Shown here: positions 21,021-31,421 of the stretch, piece by piece | How the letters are laid out: every line of letters starts with the position of its first letter | Numbering within the stretch: the stretch's first letter is position 1 | Source of the DNA: Calditerrivibrio nitroreducens DSM 19672 | Lineage (GTDB): Bacteria; Chrysiogenota; Deferribacteres; Deferribacterales; Calditerrivibrionaceae | Length of the DNA stretch: 64,000 nt | Reading direction: 5' to 3' | Assembly: GCF_000183405.1 (NCBI RefSeq) | Contig: NC_014758.1 | Coordinates: 248,001-312,000 of the forward strand | Position numbers and translations under genes: made by a program | Notes under the pieces: model-generated | What the model saw: the letters and a program-made list of their open reading frames with translations, nothing else | Database searches by the model: none | Told to the model about the DNA's origin: nothing

Positions 21021-22380
21021 ACACAAGATTTTAATAGTGGATGATGAGCCAAAACAGAGGGAGATCTTATCCTATATACTTACTAAAGAGGGGTATACAG
21101 TCTTTACCGCTGCGGATGCTGAAACAGCCCTTGATTTGATGAATGAAGAACTTGACATGGTAATCACAGATCTTTTACTTCCCGGAAAAAATGGTATCGA
21201 TTTTTTGGAAGAAGCTTTAAAAAGATTTCCAGATATGACGATAGTGATAATAACAGGGCATGGTACCATTGATACAGCTGTGACATCTATTAAAAAGGGG
21301 GCATTCGACTATATTCAAAAGCCTCTCAATAAAGAGACGGTTTTGCTTACTGTGAAAAAAGGGCTGGAAAGGACAGGGCTATTAAAAGAGAGAAAGCTTT
21401 TATACAGCCAATTGAAGCACAAGGAGGCTTTTGGTGATTTTGTCGGGGAGCATCCTTTATTCAAACAGGCAATCGGTGCTATAGTCAAAATAGCTGATGT
21501 GGATACGAATGTTTTAATAACAGGAGAAAGTGGGACAGGTAAGGATATCGCAGCCCAGTATATCCATAAATTGAGCAATCGAAAGGATAAACCATTTATC
21601 CCTGTTAACTGTGCAGCCATTCCGGAGACACTTATAGAAAGTGAACTTTTTGGGTTTGAGAAGGGTGCATTTACCGGCGCTGTTGCAAGAAAGAAGGGGA
21701 TATTTGAATCAGCCTCCGGTGGAACTATATTTTTGGATGAGATCTCTGAAATATCACCTATGGTACAGGCTAAGCTTTTAAGATTAATCCAAAATAAGGA
21801 GATTTTACCCCTTGGGAGCAGTAGCCCCATAAAGATAGATGTTAGAATCGTTGCCGCCACCAACAAAAATCTTGAGGAAGAGGTTAGACTCGGAAACTTC
21901 AGACAGGATCTATTTTATAGACTGAATGTTTTTACAATCAGGATGCCTTCCCTCAGGGAAAGGATCAGTGATATTCCGCTACTTGCCAACCATTTTTTGC
22001 AAAAGTATAAGTATCTTTCTAAAGGGGAAGAAAAATATTTCAGTAAAAATGCCATAAAGATCATGCTGGACTATCCATGGTATGGCAATGTCAGGGAATT
22101 GGAGTCGTTTATCCAGAAGGTGATTATTATGTCTGATGGGGTAGAGATTTCAGAGGATGAGGTAAAACAATTTTTAAACTATGATAATACGCACATTAAT
22201 TCTACACCAAAAAGCGGAAAAGTGAATAATGAAAATAAGAGCCTCGAAGATATCGAAAAGGAACTTATAGAAAATGCGTTGAGGGAAACTGGGGGGAATA
22301 TAACTAAGGCTGCGAAAAAGCTGGGATTAACTTTTAGGACTCTGCAATATAGAATTGGTAAATATGGAATAAAAAAATAA
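21013..22380 (+). CDS. NtrC-family sigma-54-dependent response regulator
   Basis: Partner of the kinase it overlaps. The receiver domain has LIVDDEPKQ and phosphoacceptor Asp53 (VITDLLLPG). The AAA+ domain has GESGTGKD (Walker A), [10 protein letters not shown] (sigma-54 contact loop) and FLDEISE (Walker B). The Fis-type helix-turn-helix ends the 455-residue protein (GNITKAAKKLGLTFRTLQYR). The next gene downstream is preceded by a dyad at 22500-22515 and a sigma-54-like promoter at 22589-22604, making that gene a likely target. Confidence 0.93.
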   Translation: MSEHKILIVDDEPKQREILSYILTKEGYTVFTAADAETALDLMNEELDMVITDLLLPGKNGIDFLEEALKRFPDMTIVIITGHGTIDTAVTSIKKGAFDYIQKPLNKETVLLTVKKGLERTGLLKERKLLYSQLKHKEAFGDFVGEHPLFKQAIGAIVKIADVDTNVLITGESGTGKDIAAQYIHKLSNRKDKPFIPVNCAAIPETLIESELFGFEKGAFTGAVARKKGIFESASGGTIFLDEISEISPMVQAKLLRLIQNKEILPLGSSSPIKIDVRIVAATNKNLEEEVRLGNFRQDLFYRLNVFTIRMPSLRERISDIPLLANHFLQKYKYLSKGEEKYFSKNAIKIMLDYPWYGNVRELESFIQKVIIMSDGVEISEDEVKQFLNYDNTHINSTPKSGKVNNENKSLEDIEKELIENALRETGGNITKAAKKLGLTFRTLQYRIGKYGIKK

Positions 22381-22381
22381 G

Positions 22382-22409
22382 TTCAATGTTCAATGTTCAA
22401 AGTTCAATG
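22382..22409 (+). repeat. Four tandem copies of TTCAATG
   Basis: TTCAATG, TTCAATG, TTCAAAG, TTCAATG run head to tail at 22382-22409, immediately after the regulator stop codon. The third copy has one change. Function unknown; the tract may be simple slippage. Confidence 0.85.
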
Positions 22410-22499
22410 TTGGTGGTTAGGGATAAAAAGTTGTTAATCATTATGGGGGGTGGGAGATTTGGAATTGATGTTATGTCTGGTTTAAATAATTGACTTTTT

Positions 22500-22541
22500 G
22501 GTGTATGATTACACCATTTGGTGTAGGCTTTTGATGGTGTA
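22500..22541 (+). promoter_or_regulatory. Possible upstream activator site: GGTGTA dyad and repeated half-sites
   Basis: GGTGTA (22500-22505), four bases, TACACC (22510-22515) make a perfect dyad. Two more GGTGTA copies follow at 22520-22525 and 22536-22541. They lie about 75-115 bases before the expected start of a sigma-54-like promoter, the usual distance for sites of NtrC-type activators. That the regulator at 21013-22380 binds here is an inference. Confidence 0.5.
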
Positions 22542-22588
22542 ATATAAAAGATGCATATTTTACAATATATTAGATATTTGAAGGTATT

Positions 22589-22604
22589 TGGCATAAATTT
22601 TGTA
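22589..22604 (+). promoter_or_regulatory. Sigma-54-like promoter of the exported repeat protein
   Basis: TGGCATA, four bases, TTGTA resembles the consensus TGGCACG-N4-TTGCA. The -24 GG is intact; the -12 element reads GT instead of GC. It lies 50 bases before the ATG of the repeat protein. A sigma-70 reading is also possible (TTGGCA at 22588, weak TATAGC at 22612). Confidence 0.45.
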
Positions 22605-22653
22605 TATAGATTATAGCTTAAATAAAAGCACACTATAAAATGGAGGATTTATC

Positions 22654-23088
22654 ATGAAAAAATTAGTATCTGCTATTCTTGCAACACTTCTTTTTGCTTC
22701 TTTTGCTATGGCTGCTGATAATGCGCCAGCAAAAAAACCAGCTAAAAAAGCTGCTAAAAAAGCTGAAGTTGCTGCTCCAGCTGATAATGCTGCACCAGCT
22801 GACAACGCTGCACCAGCTAAAAAGCCAGCTAAAAAACCAGCTAAAAAAGCTGCTAAAAAAGCTGAAGTTGCTGCTCCAGCTGATAATGCTGCACCAGCTG
22901 ACAACGCTGCACCAGCTAAAAAGCCAGCTAAAAAACCAGCTAAAAAAGCTGCTAAAAAAGCTGAAGTTGCTGCTCCAGCTGATAATGCTGCACCAGCTGA
23001 CAACGCTGCACCAGCTAAAAAGCCAGCTAAAAAACCAGCTAAAAAACCAGCTAAAAAAGCTGCACCAGCTGATAACGCTGCTAAGTAA
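22654..23088 (+). CDS. Exported Lys/Ala/Pro-rich repeat protein
   Basis: A 144-residue protein with a clear Sec signal peptide (MKKLVSAILATLLFASFAMA, cleavage expected after AMA at about 21). The whole mature part is low complexity: PAKK and AAKK blocks alternate with APADNA blocks in a 33-residue period, strongly basic and probably unfolded. I recognise no family. The lysine blocks resemble histone H1-like or HU-tail sequences, yet the signal peptide points to the periplasm, outer surface or medium, where it could bind anionic polymers such as LPS, nucleic acid or polysaccharide. Ribosome site TGGAGGA precedes the ATG, and a terminator follows. It is monocistronic and likely controlled by the adjacent sigma-54 activator. 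Confidence 0.85.
   Translation: MKKLVSAILATLLFASFAMAADNAPAKKPAKKAAKKAEVAAPADNAAPADNAAPAKKPAKKPAKKAAKKAEVAAPADNAAPADNAAPAKKPAKKPAKKAAKKAEVAAPADNAAPADNAAPAKKPAKKPAKKPAKKAAPADNAAK
22762..23046 (+). repeat. Tandem 99-bp coding repeat, nearly three copies
   Basis: Copies begin at 22762, 22861 and 22960, each with GCTGAAGTT. The first two are identical over all 99 bases, and the third is identical for about 87 bases before changing. Nucleotide identity, including synonymous positions, points to recent duplication or gene conversion. The unit encodes 33 residues of the exported repeat protein. Confidence 0.95.
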
Positions 23089-23110
23089 TCAACTTAAGCT
23101 TAGATATTAA

Positions 23111-23137
23111 AACAGGGGGATTATCCCCCTGTTTTTA
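23111..23137. terminator. Bidirectional intrinsic terminator
   Basis: A hairpin with arms AACAGGGGGA and TCCCCCTGTT around a short TTA loop, followed by a T run on the plus strand and preceded by AAAA on the left. It lies between the convergent repeat-protein gene and pcm and overlaps the pcm stop codon, so it probably serves both. Confidence 0.88.
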
Positions 23138-23736
23138 TTTTACAAATTCCACAAATCGGCAGTTGTCGCCATCAATTGTTTTAATCCCATTATCATCTTT
23201 TTCAATGATTTTTATTCTATCTTTTACAGGTATTACCATCCTTCCACCTATTGCCAATTGATTTAAAAGATCTTCCGGTATTGAGTCCCCAGAAGCCGTA
23301 ACGATTATTTTATTGTATGGTGCATATTCTTTCCAACCTATATGTCCATTGTCCACCTTAAACTTTATGTTTTTTCTATGTAATCGTTTTAATGTCAGAG
23401 ATGCTTTATAGCTAAGCTGTGGAATTCTTTCCACTGTGTAAACAAATGCTGATAGATATGATAATATTCCACATTGGAATCCTGAACCTGTACCTATTTC
23501 CAACACCTTATCATCTTCTGATGGATTAAGCAGATGGGTCATATAGGCAACAGTGGAGGGTTTTGATATCGTTTGGCCATAACCTATCGGAAGGGCATTG
23601 TCCTCGAAAGCAACCCTATGGAAGGCTTCATCGACGAATCTGTCTCTGGGACAGTTTAAAAAGGCTTGTATTATCCTTTCATCGAAATTACAATTTGGGC
23701 CAACTATCTCTTTTATATATTTTTCAGGTATCTTCA

Positions 23737-23737
<1 letters not shown>
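23135..23737 (-). CDS. pcm: Protein-L-isoaspartate O-methyltransferase
   Basis: Repairs isoaspartyl residues in aged proteins by SAM-dependent methylation. The family sequence RDRFVDEAFHRVAFEDNALP, the GYGQTISKP motif and the SAM site VLEIGTGSGFQCGIL are all present, with the later HIGWKEYAPYNKIIVTA and GGRMVIPV segments. The length of 200 residues is normal. It is the last gene of a minus-strand run, its start touching the argB stop. Confidence 0.93.
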
Positions 23738-25757
<2,020 letters not shown>

Positions 25758-25798
25758 AATGCCTCCTGGTTTAATTTTATATTGAGAATTTGTATAGC

Positions 25799-26518
25799 TT
25801 AATATGATCTTATTATTCTTCTCTCAAGCCCTTTTTTCATCAATTTCATACCACCACCCTTTGAGAGGGCGTATTTAGTATAGTTTACATCTATTACCTT
25901 TGAACCTGCAAGTGTGCCGTATTTTGAGAGGGCTGTGGATAGTGGGGTGGAAGCACCTAGGAAGATAACCTTTTTGTAGTCATCCACAAAATTTAAAAAA
26001 TCTTCTGTGGTTTTGTTTATAAATGTTGTACCGCTGATGATGACGATATCCGATTTTGGTATAATTAATTTTGCATATCCAGGATTAAACGTATCGGGAT
26101 AATTTTTCAGTTCGAAAATGTACAGCTCTTTTACAATTGGTTTAATCAGGTTCTCTATTGGCTTAAAATATCCAACCATCGATACAGTTTTTCCATTAAA
26201 ATCGATAACCTCACTTATATCTTCGTTTGAACTATAGCCGTTATCCAGTACTGAGTTTATCGTGGCTAAACCTATCGCAGATTCCAGTAGACCATTGGAA
26301 AATACCCATTTGGCGACTTCCATTGCATTTTTACCCACAAAAAAATCGTCGGTGGCATTACAGCCTCCCGGGATAGAATCCCTGAAAGTATAAGCCACAC
26401 CTGCACCTGCTTCTGTTTCCACAAGGGTGTATCCTAATCCGATGATGTAATCCAATATTTTGAGATCCTTTAATCTATCTGAGGCTTCTTCAAAAATCTC
26501 TTTTACCAATAGCTTCAT
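25799..26518 (-). CDS. DUF364/DUF4213 Rossmann-like protein
   Basis: A 239-residue protein matching the DUF4213 plus DUF364 pair: an N-terminal domain with YTLVETEAGAGVAYTFRDS and GCNATDDFF, and a C-terminal Rossmann-like domain with VSMVGYFKPI, SDIVIISGTTFINKT and VIFLGASTPLS. The family has been linked to heavy-metal or cofactor chelation from structure and context, but no reaction is established. It is four bases from hisE and shares the minus-strand run. Confidence 0.8.
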   Translation of the reverse strand: MKLLVKEIFEEASDRLKDLKILDYIIGLGYTLVETEAGAGVAYTFRDSIPGGCNATDDFFVGKNAMEVAKWVFSNGLLESAIGLATINSVLDNGYSSNEDISEVIDFNGKTVSMVGYFKPIENLIKPIVKELYIFELKNYPDTFNPGYAKLIIPKSDIVIISGTTFINKTTEDFLNFVDDYKKVIFLGASTPLSTALSKYGTLAGSKVIDVNYTKYALSKGGGMKLMKKGLERRIIRSY

Positions 26519-26522
26519 AATG

Positions 26523-26807
26523 TTACTTTATTCTACTTTCAAGTTCATCCAGGACCTTTTCAAACCCGACACCTTTATATTCCAGTGCGACGATTAGATG
26601 GTAGATGATGTCAGCAGCTTCTGATGCTATTCTATCACCAGTTTCGGTAAGGAAGGCTTTTAAAAACTCGGCATTTTCCTCCCCCAGTTTTTTTATTATT
26701 TTGTTGTCGCCACCACTAAAAAGAAGGTTTGTATATGACCCTTCTTTTGGGTTTTGCTTTCTATCTCTGATTACGTTGGTGATATGTTCGATTACATGTA
26801 ATTTCAT
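26523..26807 (-). CDS. hisE: Phosphoribosyl-ATP pyrophosphatase
   Basis: Second step of histidine synthesis: hydrolyses phosphoribosyl-ATP to phosphoribosyl-AMP. This 94-residue all-helical protein carries KKLGEENAEFLKAF and ASEAADIIYHLIVAL, the MazG-like metal-binding helices. The hisI cyclohydrolase domain is not fused to it and not in the window. It lies 12 bases after hisF on the minus strand. Confidence 0.93.
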   Translation of the reverse strand: MKLHVIEHITNVIRDRKQNPKEGSYTNLLFSGGDNKIIKKLGEENAEFLKAFLTETGDRIASEAADIIYHLIVALEYKGVGFEKVLDELESRIK

Positions 26808-26819
26808 GGGCTACCTCTT

Positions 26820-27581
26820 TTATAATCTTACCTGTACGCCATTTTCTTTTAAAAACTGTTTTATCTCAAAAATTTTATATATACCAAAGTGAAAAATTGA
26901 TGCTGCGAGTGCGGCATCAGCTTTCCCTTTTGTGAATCCATCAAGGATATCCTCTTTTGTCCCCACTCCTCCGGAAGCGATAACTGGAATCCTGATGGCA
27001 TCTGAAACTGCTGCAGTTAGTTCAAGGTCATAGCCATCCTTTGTGCCATCTTTGTCCATACTGGTTAGAAGAATCTCTCCAGCACCAAAGCTCTCCATCT
27101 TGACGGCCCACTCTAATACATCTATGCCAGTGGGGTTCCTTCCACCATGGGTATATACCTCCCAACCTGACCCATTGGTTTTCCTTTTGGCATCTATTGC
27201 CACGACTATGCATTGGGAACCGAATCTTAAAGCCGCATCTTTTACAAAGTCTGGATTCTTTACGGCTGCCGTGTTTATGGATACTTTATCAGCACCTGAA
27301 TTGAGCAGTTTTCTTATATCTTCTATTGTTCGAATACCGCCCCCTACTGTGAGGGGCATGAAAACTTTTTCTGCGGTTTTTGCCACAACATCCAATATGA
27401 TACCTCGATTTTCATGGCTGGCGGTTATGTCAAGAAATGTGAGCTCATCAGCCCCCTGCCTGTCATACTCTTCCGCCACCTGCACCGGATCACCGGCATC
27501 TATAAGATTTAAAAATTGAGTCCCCTTTACCACTCTGCCATCTTTTACATCGAGGCATGGTATTATCCTTTTAGCAAGCAT
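26820..27581 (-). CDS. hisF: Imidazole glycerol phosphate synthase, cyclase subunit
   Basis: Forms imidazole glycerol phosphate and AICAR together with the HisH glutaminase. It is a (beta-alpha)8 barrel of 253 residues. The N-terminal [15 protein letters not shown] holds the catalytic Asp11, and the second catalytic Asp lies near residue 130 in the [18 protein letters not shown] segment. AGGGAGAG precedes the ATG. First gene of the minus-strand run; hisH is not in the window. Confidence 0.96.
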   Translation of the reverse strand: MLAKRIIPCLDVKDGRVVKGTQFLNLIDAGDPVQVAEEYDRQGADELTFLDITASHENRGIILDVVAKTAEKVFMPLTVGGGIRTIEDIRKLLNSGADKVSINTAAVKNPDFVKDAALRFGSQCIVVAIDAKRKTNGSGWEVYTHGGRNPTGIDVLEWAVKMESFGAGEILLTSMDKDGTKDGYDLELTAAVSDAIRIPVIASGGVGTKEDILDGFTKGKADAALAASIFHFGIYKIFEIKQFLKENGVQVRL

Positions 27582-27626
27582 ATCTCTCCCTATAATATTT
27601 TAATTATCATTTTAAACCATTTATAT

Positions 27627-27684
27627 AATTTGTAAAGCGGAATTTATTTCTTATATTTTGTAAGCCAAAATCTCTTTACAAATT
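27627..27684. repeat. Inverted repeat between divergent genes
   Basis: AATTTGTAAAG (27627-27637) and CTTTACAAATT (27674-27684) are perfect complements 36 bases apart. A third TTTGTAAG half-site sits between them near 27657. They lie between hisF and the receiver-kinase gene and could bind one regulator or be chance AT-rich sequence. Confidence 0.45.
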
Positions 27685-27736
27685 TAGAAATTGGTATTAT
27701 CCTGAAAAGAATAATACTAGTATATGCTGGTGGGGT

Positions 27737-29239
27737 ATGGCTAGAATTTTATACGTGGAAGATAATTTTGATAACTATAAACTTGTGGAATTTATTTTGA
27801 GTAAACAGGGATTTAGTGTAATGAATGCTGTTGATGGTTTGGATGCCATTGAAAAAGCTGAATCTTATAAGCCAGATCTTATTTTGATGGATATTAATTT
27901 GCCAAATCTCAAAGGTTTTGAAGCTGCCACATTGCTCAAGTCTAATCAAATTACCAGGGATATCCCCATTGCATTTTTGACAGCTGCCTATAGCTATGAA
28001 TATCGAGAGATAGCTAAAAAGATAGGGTGTGTGGGCTACTTCACAAAGCCGATAGATCCATTGTCATTTGGTGAAGATATCAAAAAGATAATTGAAAACC
28101 ATGAAAGTAAATCGATAGATGACCCCCTTACTATTGAGCTTTCAAAGTCATTGGAGGACAAAGCGAAAAAGATTGTCCAGATAGGAAAAGAGCTTTCAAA
28201 GGTGGAGCGGAGGTTTAATGCTATAGTTGAGTCGATAATGGATCCTATAATCCTTCTGGATTCAAATAATATTGCAATCTATCTAAATAACGCTGCAAAT
28301 AGCTATGAATTTATACGCAGTTTGTATAAAAAATATGTGGATTTATCGATCTTTTTCAAAAATGATGAAAATACATTAAGCAAATTTCAGAAGGTGGGTT
28401 ATGTAAAAAATCACCTTTTTAAAGTCGATAATTTTACATTTATTGGTAATTTTGTCATGCTGGATAAAGATATGCTTATTACACTTAAGGATATAACCGA
28501 AATTCAAAATCTCATAGAAAAACAAAAAGAATTAGACAAGATCTCCACAATTGGCAGGATTGCGTCTGGGGTGGTGCATGAACTAAACAATCCCCTTTCA
28601 GCTATGAAGGCGTACCTGGATATCTATCCGCAGAAGATTTCCAAATCTGAAGATAAGGATCTGATTATAAATGAGTTTGTTGCAAAGTTGAGAAGTTCAT
28701 TTGATAGTATAATGCAACTGATTTCAAACCTTGCCTTTTTTGCAAGAAGAAGTGGTGAAAAGGAGATTAATATCAATATTAATAGCCTTATCAAAGAGAT
28801 CCTCTCCTTTTCGGGGTATGATATCCGAAGGGGTGGGGTGAATGTGGAGCTTCAGCTTTCCGAAGAGGTACACCTTATTAGAGGATGTAAATCAGAGATA
28901 GAGCATGCCATACTAAATCTATTTCTTAATGCCAGTGATGCCCTTCAGGGGAGAGAAAATCCAAAAATTATTATTCGTACAGGTCTAAGTGATAATTTTG
29001 TAAAGATAGAGGTTGAAGATAATGGACCTGGTATCCCTCCGGAGGTCCAGAAGAGTATGTTTGAGCCTTTTTTCACCACAAAAAATGATGAAAAGTCCAC
29101 CGGTTTGGGGCTGGCCATTGTAAAGCATATCGTAAACAAGTATGCTGGTAAGGTGGAATATTTTACCTCGAAAGATGGTACAAAATTTGTTTTATATTTT
29201 CCAAAACTAAAAGAAATGGAAGATTATGGAAAAGATTAA
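27737..29239 (+). CDS. Soluble response-regulator/histidine-kinase hybrid
   Basis: A 500-residue cytoplasmic protein with no membrane helix. The N-terminal receiver domain (1-120) has YVEDN, phosphoacceptor Asp in LILMDINLPN and the TKPID lysine. A linker helix is followed by a PAS-like region (about 160-260). The kinase core has about His281 in GVVHELNNPLSAMKAY and ATPase boxes LFLNASDAL, EDNGPGIPP and STGLGLAIV. A receiver placed before the kinase suggests it is itself a phosphorylation target. It overlaps the PilZ gene by 14 bases and heads a four-gene signalling module. Confidence 0.9.
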   Translation: MARILYVEDNFDNYKLVEFILSKQGFSVMNAVDGLDAIEKAESYKPDLILMDINLPNLKGFEAATLLKSNQITRDIPIAFLTAAYSYEYREIAKKIGCVGYFTKPIDPLSFGEDIKKIIENHESKSIDDPLTIELSKSLEDKAKKIVQIGKELSKVERRFNAIVESIMDPIILLDSNNIAIYLNNAANSYEFIRSLYKKYVDLSIFFKNDENTLSKFQKVGYVKNHLFKVDNFTFIGNFVMLDKDMLITLKDITEIQNLIEKQKELDKISTIGRIASGVVHELNNPLSAMKAYLDIYPQKISKSEDKDLIINEFVAKLRSSFDSIMQLISNLAFFARRSGEKEINININSLIKEILSFSGYDIRRGGVNVELQLSEEVHLIRGCKSEIEHAILNLFLNASDALQGRENPKIIIRTGLSDNFVKIEVEDNGPGIPPEVQKSMFEPFFTTKNDEKSTGLGLAIVKHIVNKYAGKVEYFTSKDGTKFVLYFPKLKEMEDYGKD

Positions 29240-29897
29240 AGATTATAGGAATATTCTGCAGATTAATACTAAGATAAACGTGGGGGTCTCAAAAGGGGAC
29301 TATGCCGGTGTATATGACTCCCGTATTGAGGATATAACGCAGAAACATATCCTTATATCTCTACCTACAATGAAGGGGGTCCCATTCCCCATAAAACCTG
29401 GTACTGAGGTGGATATTTCGTTTATTTCGAATGATGGTAGATTTAGTTTTAGCTCGGTGGTGGAAGGTAGGGTGGCGGAAGGTATTATTCTTTTGCAGAT
29501 TAAAAAACCAGAGTATATATATCGTTCGGAGCTCAGAAAATATTTCAGGGTAGAGACAAGGATAAAAACAAAGATCAGTAAGATTTTTTTTGATAAACAG
29601 AATGGGGATGTGCTGGTCAAGATGAATAGCTATGAGGTTATGATAAAAGATATTTCTGGTGGTGGTGTACGAATTGTATCTGAAGTTCAATTTGGGGAAG
29701 GGGATATTTTTATATTCGATTTATCTGAAATATTTCCAGGTATCAATGAGATCTTTGGTAGCATTGTAAAAGAATATTCAAGATTGGAAAAAAAGTTTGA
29801 ATATGGTGTGGAATTTATTATGATTAAAGAAAGGGATAGGGATCAGATCATAAAGTATGTTTTTAAGAGACAGATAGAAAATAAAAAATTGTCATAG
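29226..29897 (+). CDS. PilZ-domain protein (YcgR-like architecture)
   Basis: A 223-residue protein. An N-terminal YcgR-like beta domain (about 1-90) is followed by a PilZ domain carrying both cyclic-di-GMP motifs, RSELR near residues 100-104 and DISGGG near 141-146. Such proteins bind cyclic di-GMP and often act on the flagellar motor or on other effectors. It is translationally coupled to the receiver-kinase upstream and lies a few bases from the STAS gene. Confidence 0.85.
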   Translation: MEKIKDYRNILQINTKINVGVSKGDYAGVYDSRIEDITQKHILISLPTMKGVPFPIKPGTEVDISFISNDGRFSFSSVVEGRVAEGIILLQIKKPEYIYRSELRKYFRVETRIKTKISKIFFDKQNGDVLVKMNSYEVMIKDISGGGVRIVSEVQFGEGDIFIFDLSEIFPGINEIFGSIVKEYSRLEKKFEYGVEFIMIKERDRDQIIKYVFKRQIENKKLS

Positions 29898-29908
29898 CGG
29901 GGGTGTTT

Positions 29909-30238
29909 ATGGCTTTTTATAAAGAGAGAGACGGGAAGATAGAGATCCTTTTTCCTGTTAGTGATGTGGATGCTGTAAATGGGTCTGAGATGAAGGACTA
30001 TATTTCTAAGATTGCCGATGAGGTTTCGGCGGTGATTATCAATTTTTCGAGGGTTACTTATCTAAATAGTAGTGGTTTGAGGGAGCTGATCCAGATATTG
30101 AAACTTTTGCAGGATAAAGGGAAAAAACTGTATATCACATTTTTATCCGACAGTATCAAAAAGATTTTTGCAAATACAAATCTGATCAAGATCTTCTCCA
30201 TCTATCCAACAGATGAAGACGCTAAAAGAGCTATATAG
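29909..30238 (+). CDS. STAS-domain anti-sigma-factor-antagonist-like protein
   Basis: A small single STAS domain (109 residues from ATG 29909; a GTG at 29903 would add two). The central VIINFSRVTYLNSSGLREL segment has the serine that is phosphorylated in SpoIIAA-type antagonists, and the C-terminal half ends with IKKIFANTNLIKIFSIYPT, also typical. The partner kinase or anti-sigma factor is not nearby, so its role in this module is open. The SD-like GCGGGGGTG supports the ATG. It overlaps the CheR gene. Confidence 0.82.
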   Translation: MAFYKERDGKIEILFPVSDVDAVNGSEMKDYISKIADEVSAVIINFSRVTYLNSSGLRELIQILKLLQDKGKKLYITFLSDSIKKIFANTNLIKIFSIYPTDEDAKRAI

Positions 30239-31412
30239 GGCTACTACATTTGTTGAGTTGATCTGCAGATTTATAGAAATTAACTATGGTGTAAAGATCA
30301 CCGAAACAAATTCCGAATGCCTTCTTAAAATACTTTACAGTGTATTCAATAGGTATCCGGAGACGGAAGAGGATCTGGATTTCTTTGTAAGATTTTATCT
30401 AAGGGATTGCCTGTGGAATAATGAATCGTATTTTTTCAGAAATAAAGCCCAACTTGAGGAACTTGTAAAGATAGCTAAAGGGGATCTGGTTAGAATACTC
30501 AGTTTCGGTTGTGCGGAGGGGCAGGAGCCTTATTCCATATCGATTGTTTTAACAGATCAAGGGATAAAACACAAAATATACGCTGTGGATCTGGATGAAA
30601 TCGCCATAAGTAAAGCCAAAACAGGCATTTATACCCCATTTGACCTTAGGAATTTTGATGAGAGATATACCTGGGCCTTCAGGGTGGAGGGGGAATATAT
30701 CCACATTAGGGAGGAGTTAAAGGAAAATGTTGAATTTTTACACATAAATTGTCTCAAAGAGCCCCTTGAAGAATATATCAGGCAGAAGGTTGATTTTATA
30801 TTCTGTAATAATGTGTTGGTATATCTTACAGATAATTATAAGAAAAATATAGCAAAACAATTTTGCAACCTTCTTGTATACGATGGTTATATTTTTACCA
30901 CGCAGGAGGAGAAATCTCATTTTGGAATGATGCCGGGGTTGGTAAAGATTTCAGACGAACCGGTTCTCTTTCAAAAGAAAAATATTTCACAGATTATTGA
31001 AAAAGATCTGAGGGATCTCTATCTTCTGTCAGGTAACAATGAACAAACGGATGACGAGGTGATAATCGGCTACGAAAATGCTCTGAAAGATAACTTTAAT
31101 ATTGAAATTCTGCGTCGTTTGGTTACATTAAACATTAATAGAGAAAGATTCGATGAAGCTAAAAAGTGGCAGTATCTTGTTTTGATCAGTGGCGAACAGA
31201 ATGAAGATGATATAGATTTATATCTTGAAATCTGCCGTAGAACTGGTGATATGGAAGAGCTTCTGGATATGTTACGAAAAAAGGTTAATATATTTAAAAA
31301 GGAGAAAGATATACTGCTACTTATAAATATTGCAAAAGATATTGGAAATGCTGATCTATATTTTTCTTATAAAAATCTTTATGAGTCATTATTTAATAAG
31401 AAGCTATTCTAA
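30213..31412 (+). CDS. CheR-type methyltransferase with C-terminal helical extension
   Basis: A SAM-dependent methyltransferase of the chemoreceptor glutamate-methylating family. FGCAEGQEPYSISIVL near residues 90-105 is the SAM site, with the preceding NESYFFRNKAQL in place of the usual T-x-FFR segment, then VDLDEIAISKAKTGIY and FCNNVLVYL. About 130 residues after the catalytic domain look like TPR-type helices, as in CheR variants that bind partners. It overlaps the STAS gene by 26 bases. No cheB, cheA or cheW is present in the window; the only receptor is 12 kb away. Confidence 0.85.
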   Translation: MKTLKELYRATTFVELICRFIEINYGVKITETNSECLLKILYSVFNRYPETEEDLDFFVRFYLRDCLWNNESYFFRNKAQLEELVKIAKGDLVRILSFGCAEGQEPYSISIVLTDQGIKHKIYAVDLDEIAISKAKTGIYTPFDLRNFDERYTWAFRVEGEYIHIREELKENVEFLHINCLKEPLEEYIRQKVDFIFCNNVLVYLTDNYKKNIAKQFCNLLVYDGYIFTTQEEKSHFGMMPGLVKISDEPVLFQKKNISQIIEKDLRDLYLLSGNNEQTDDEVIIGYENALKDNFNIEILRRLVTLNINRERFDEAKKWQYLVLISGEQNEDDIDLYLEICRRTGDMEELLDMLRKKVNIFKKEKDILLLINIAKDIGNADLYFSYKNLYESLFNKKLF

Positions 31413-31421
31413 TGGTGATAA

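Noticed and set aside
22611-23003. Minus-strand frame of Ala/Gly/Phe repeats opposite the repeat gene
   Set aside because: It arises from the GC-rich codon pattern of the true gene on the other strand. It has no start signals and runs into the plus-strand promoter region.
22762-23046. Possible CRISPR-like array because of regular repeats
   Set aside because: Units are contiguous without spacers, are in frame, and encode the repeat protein.
22679-23110. A second long frame through the repeat gene rich in Leu, Lys and Gln
   Set aside because: It is the shifted reading of the 99-bp repeat. Only the frame from 22654 has a ribosome site and a proper signal peptide.
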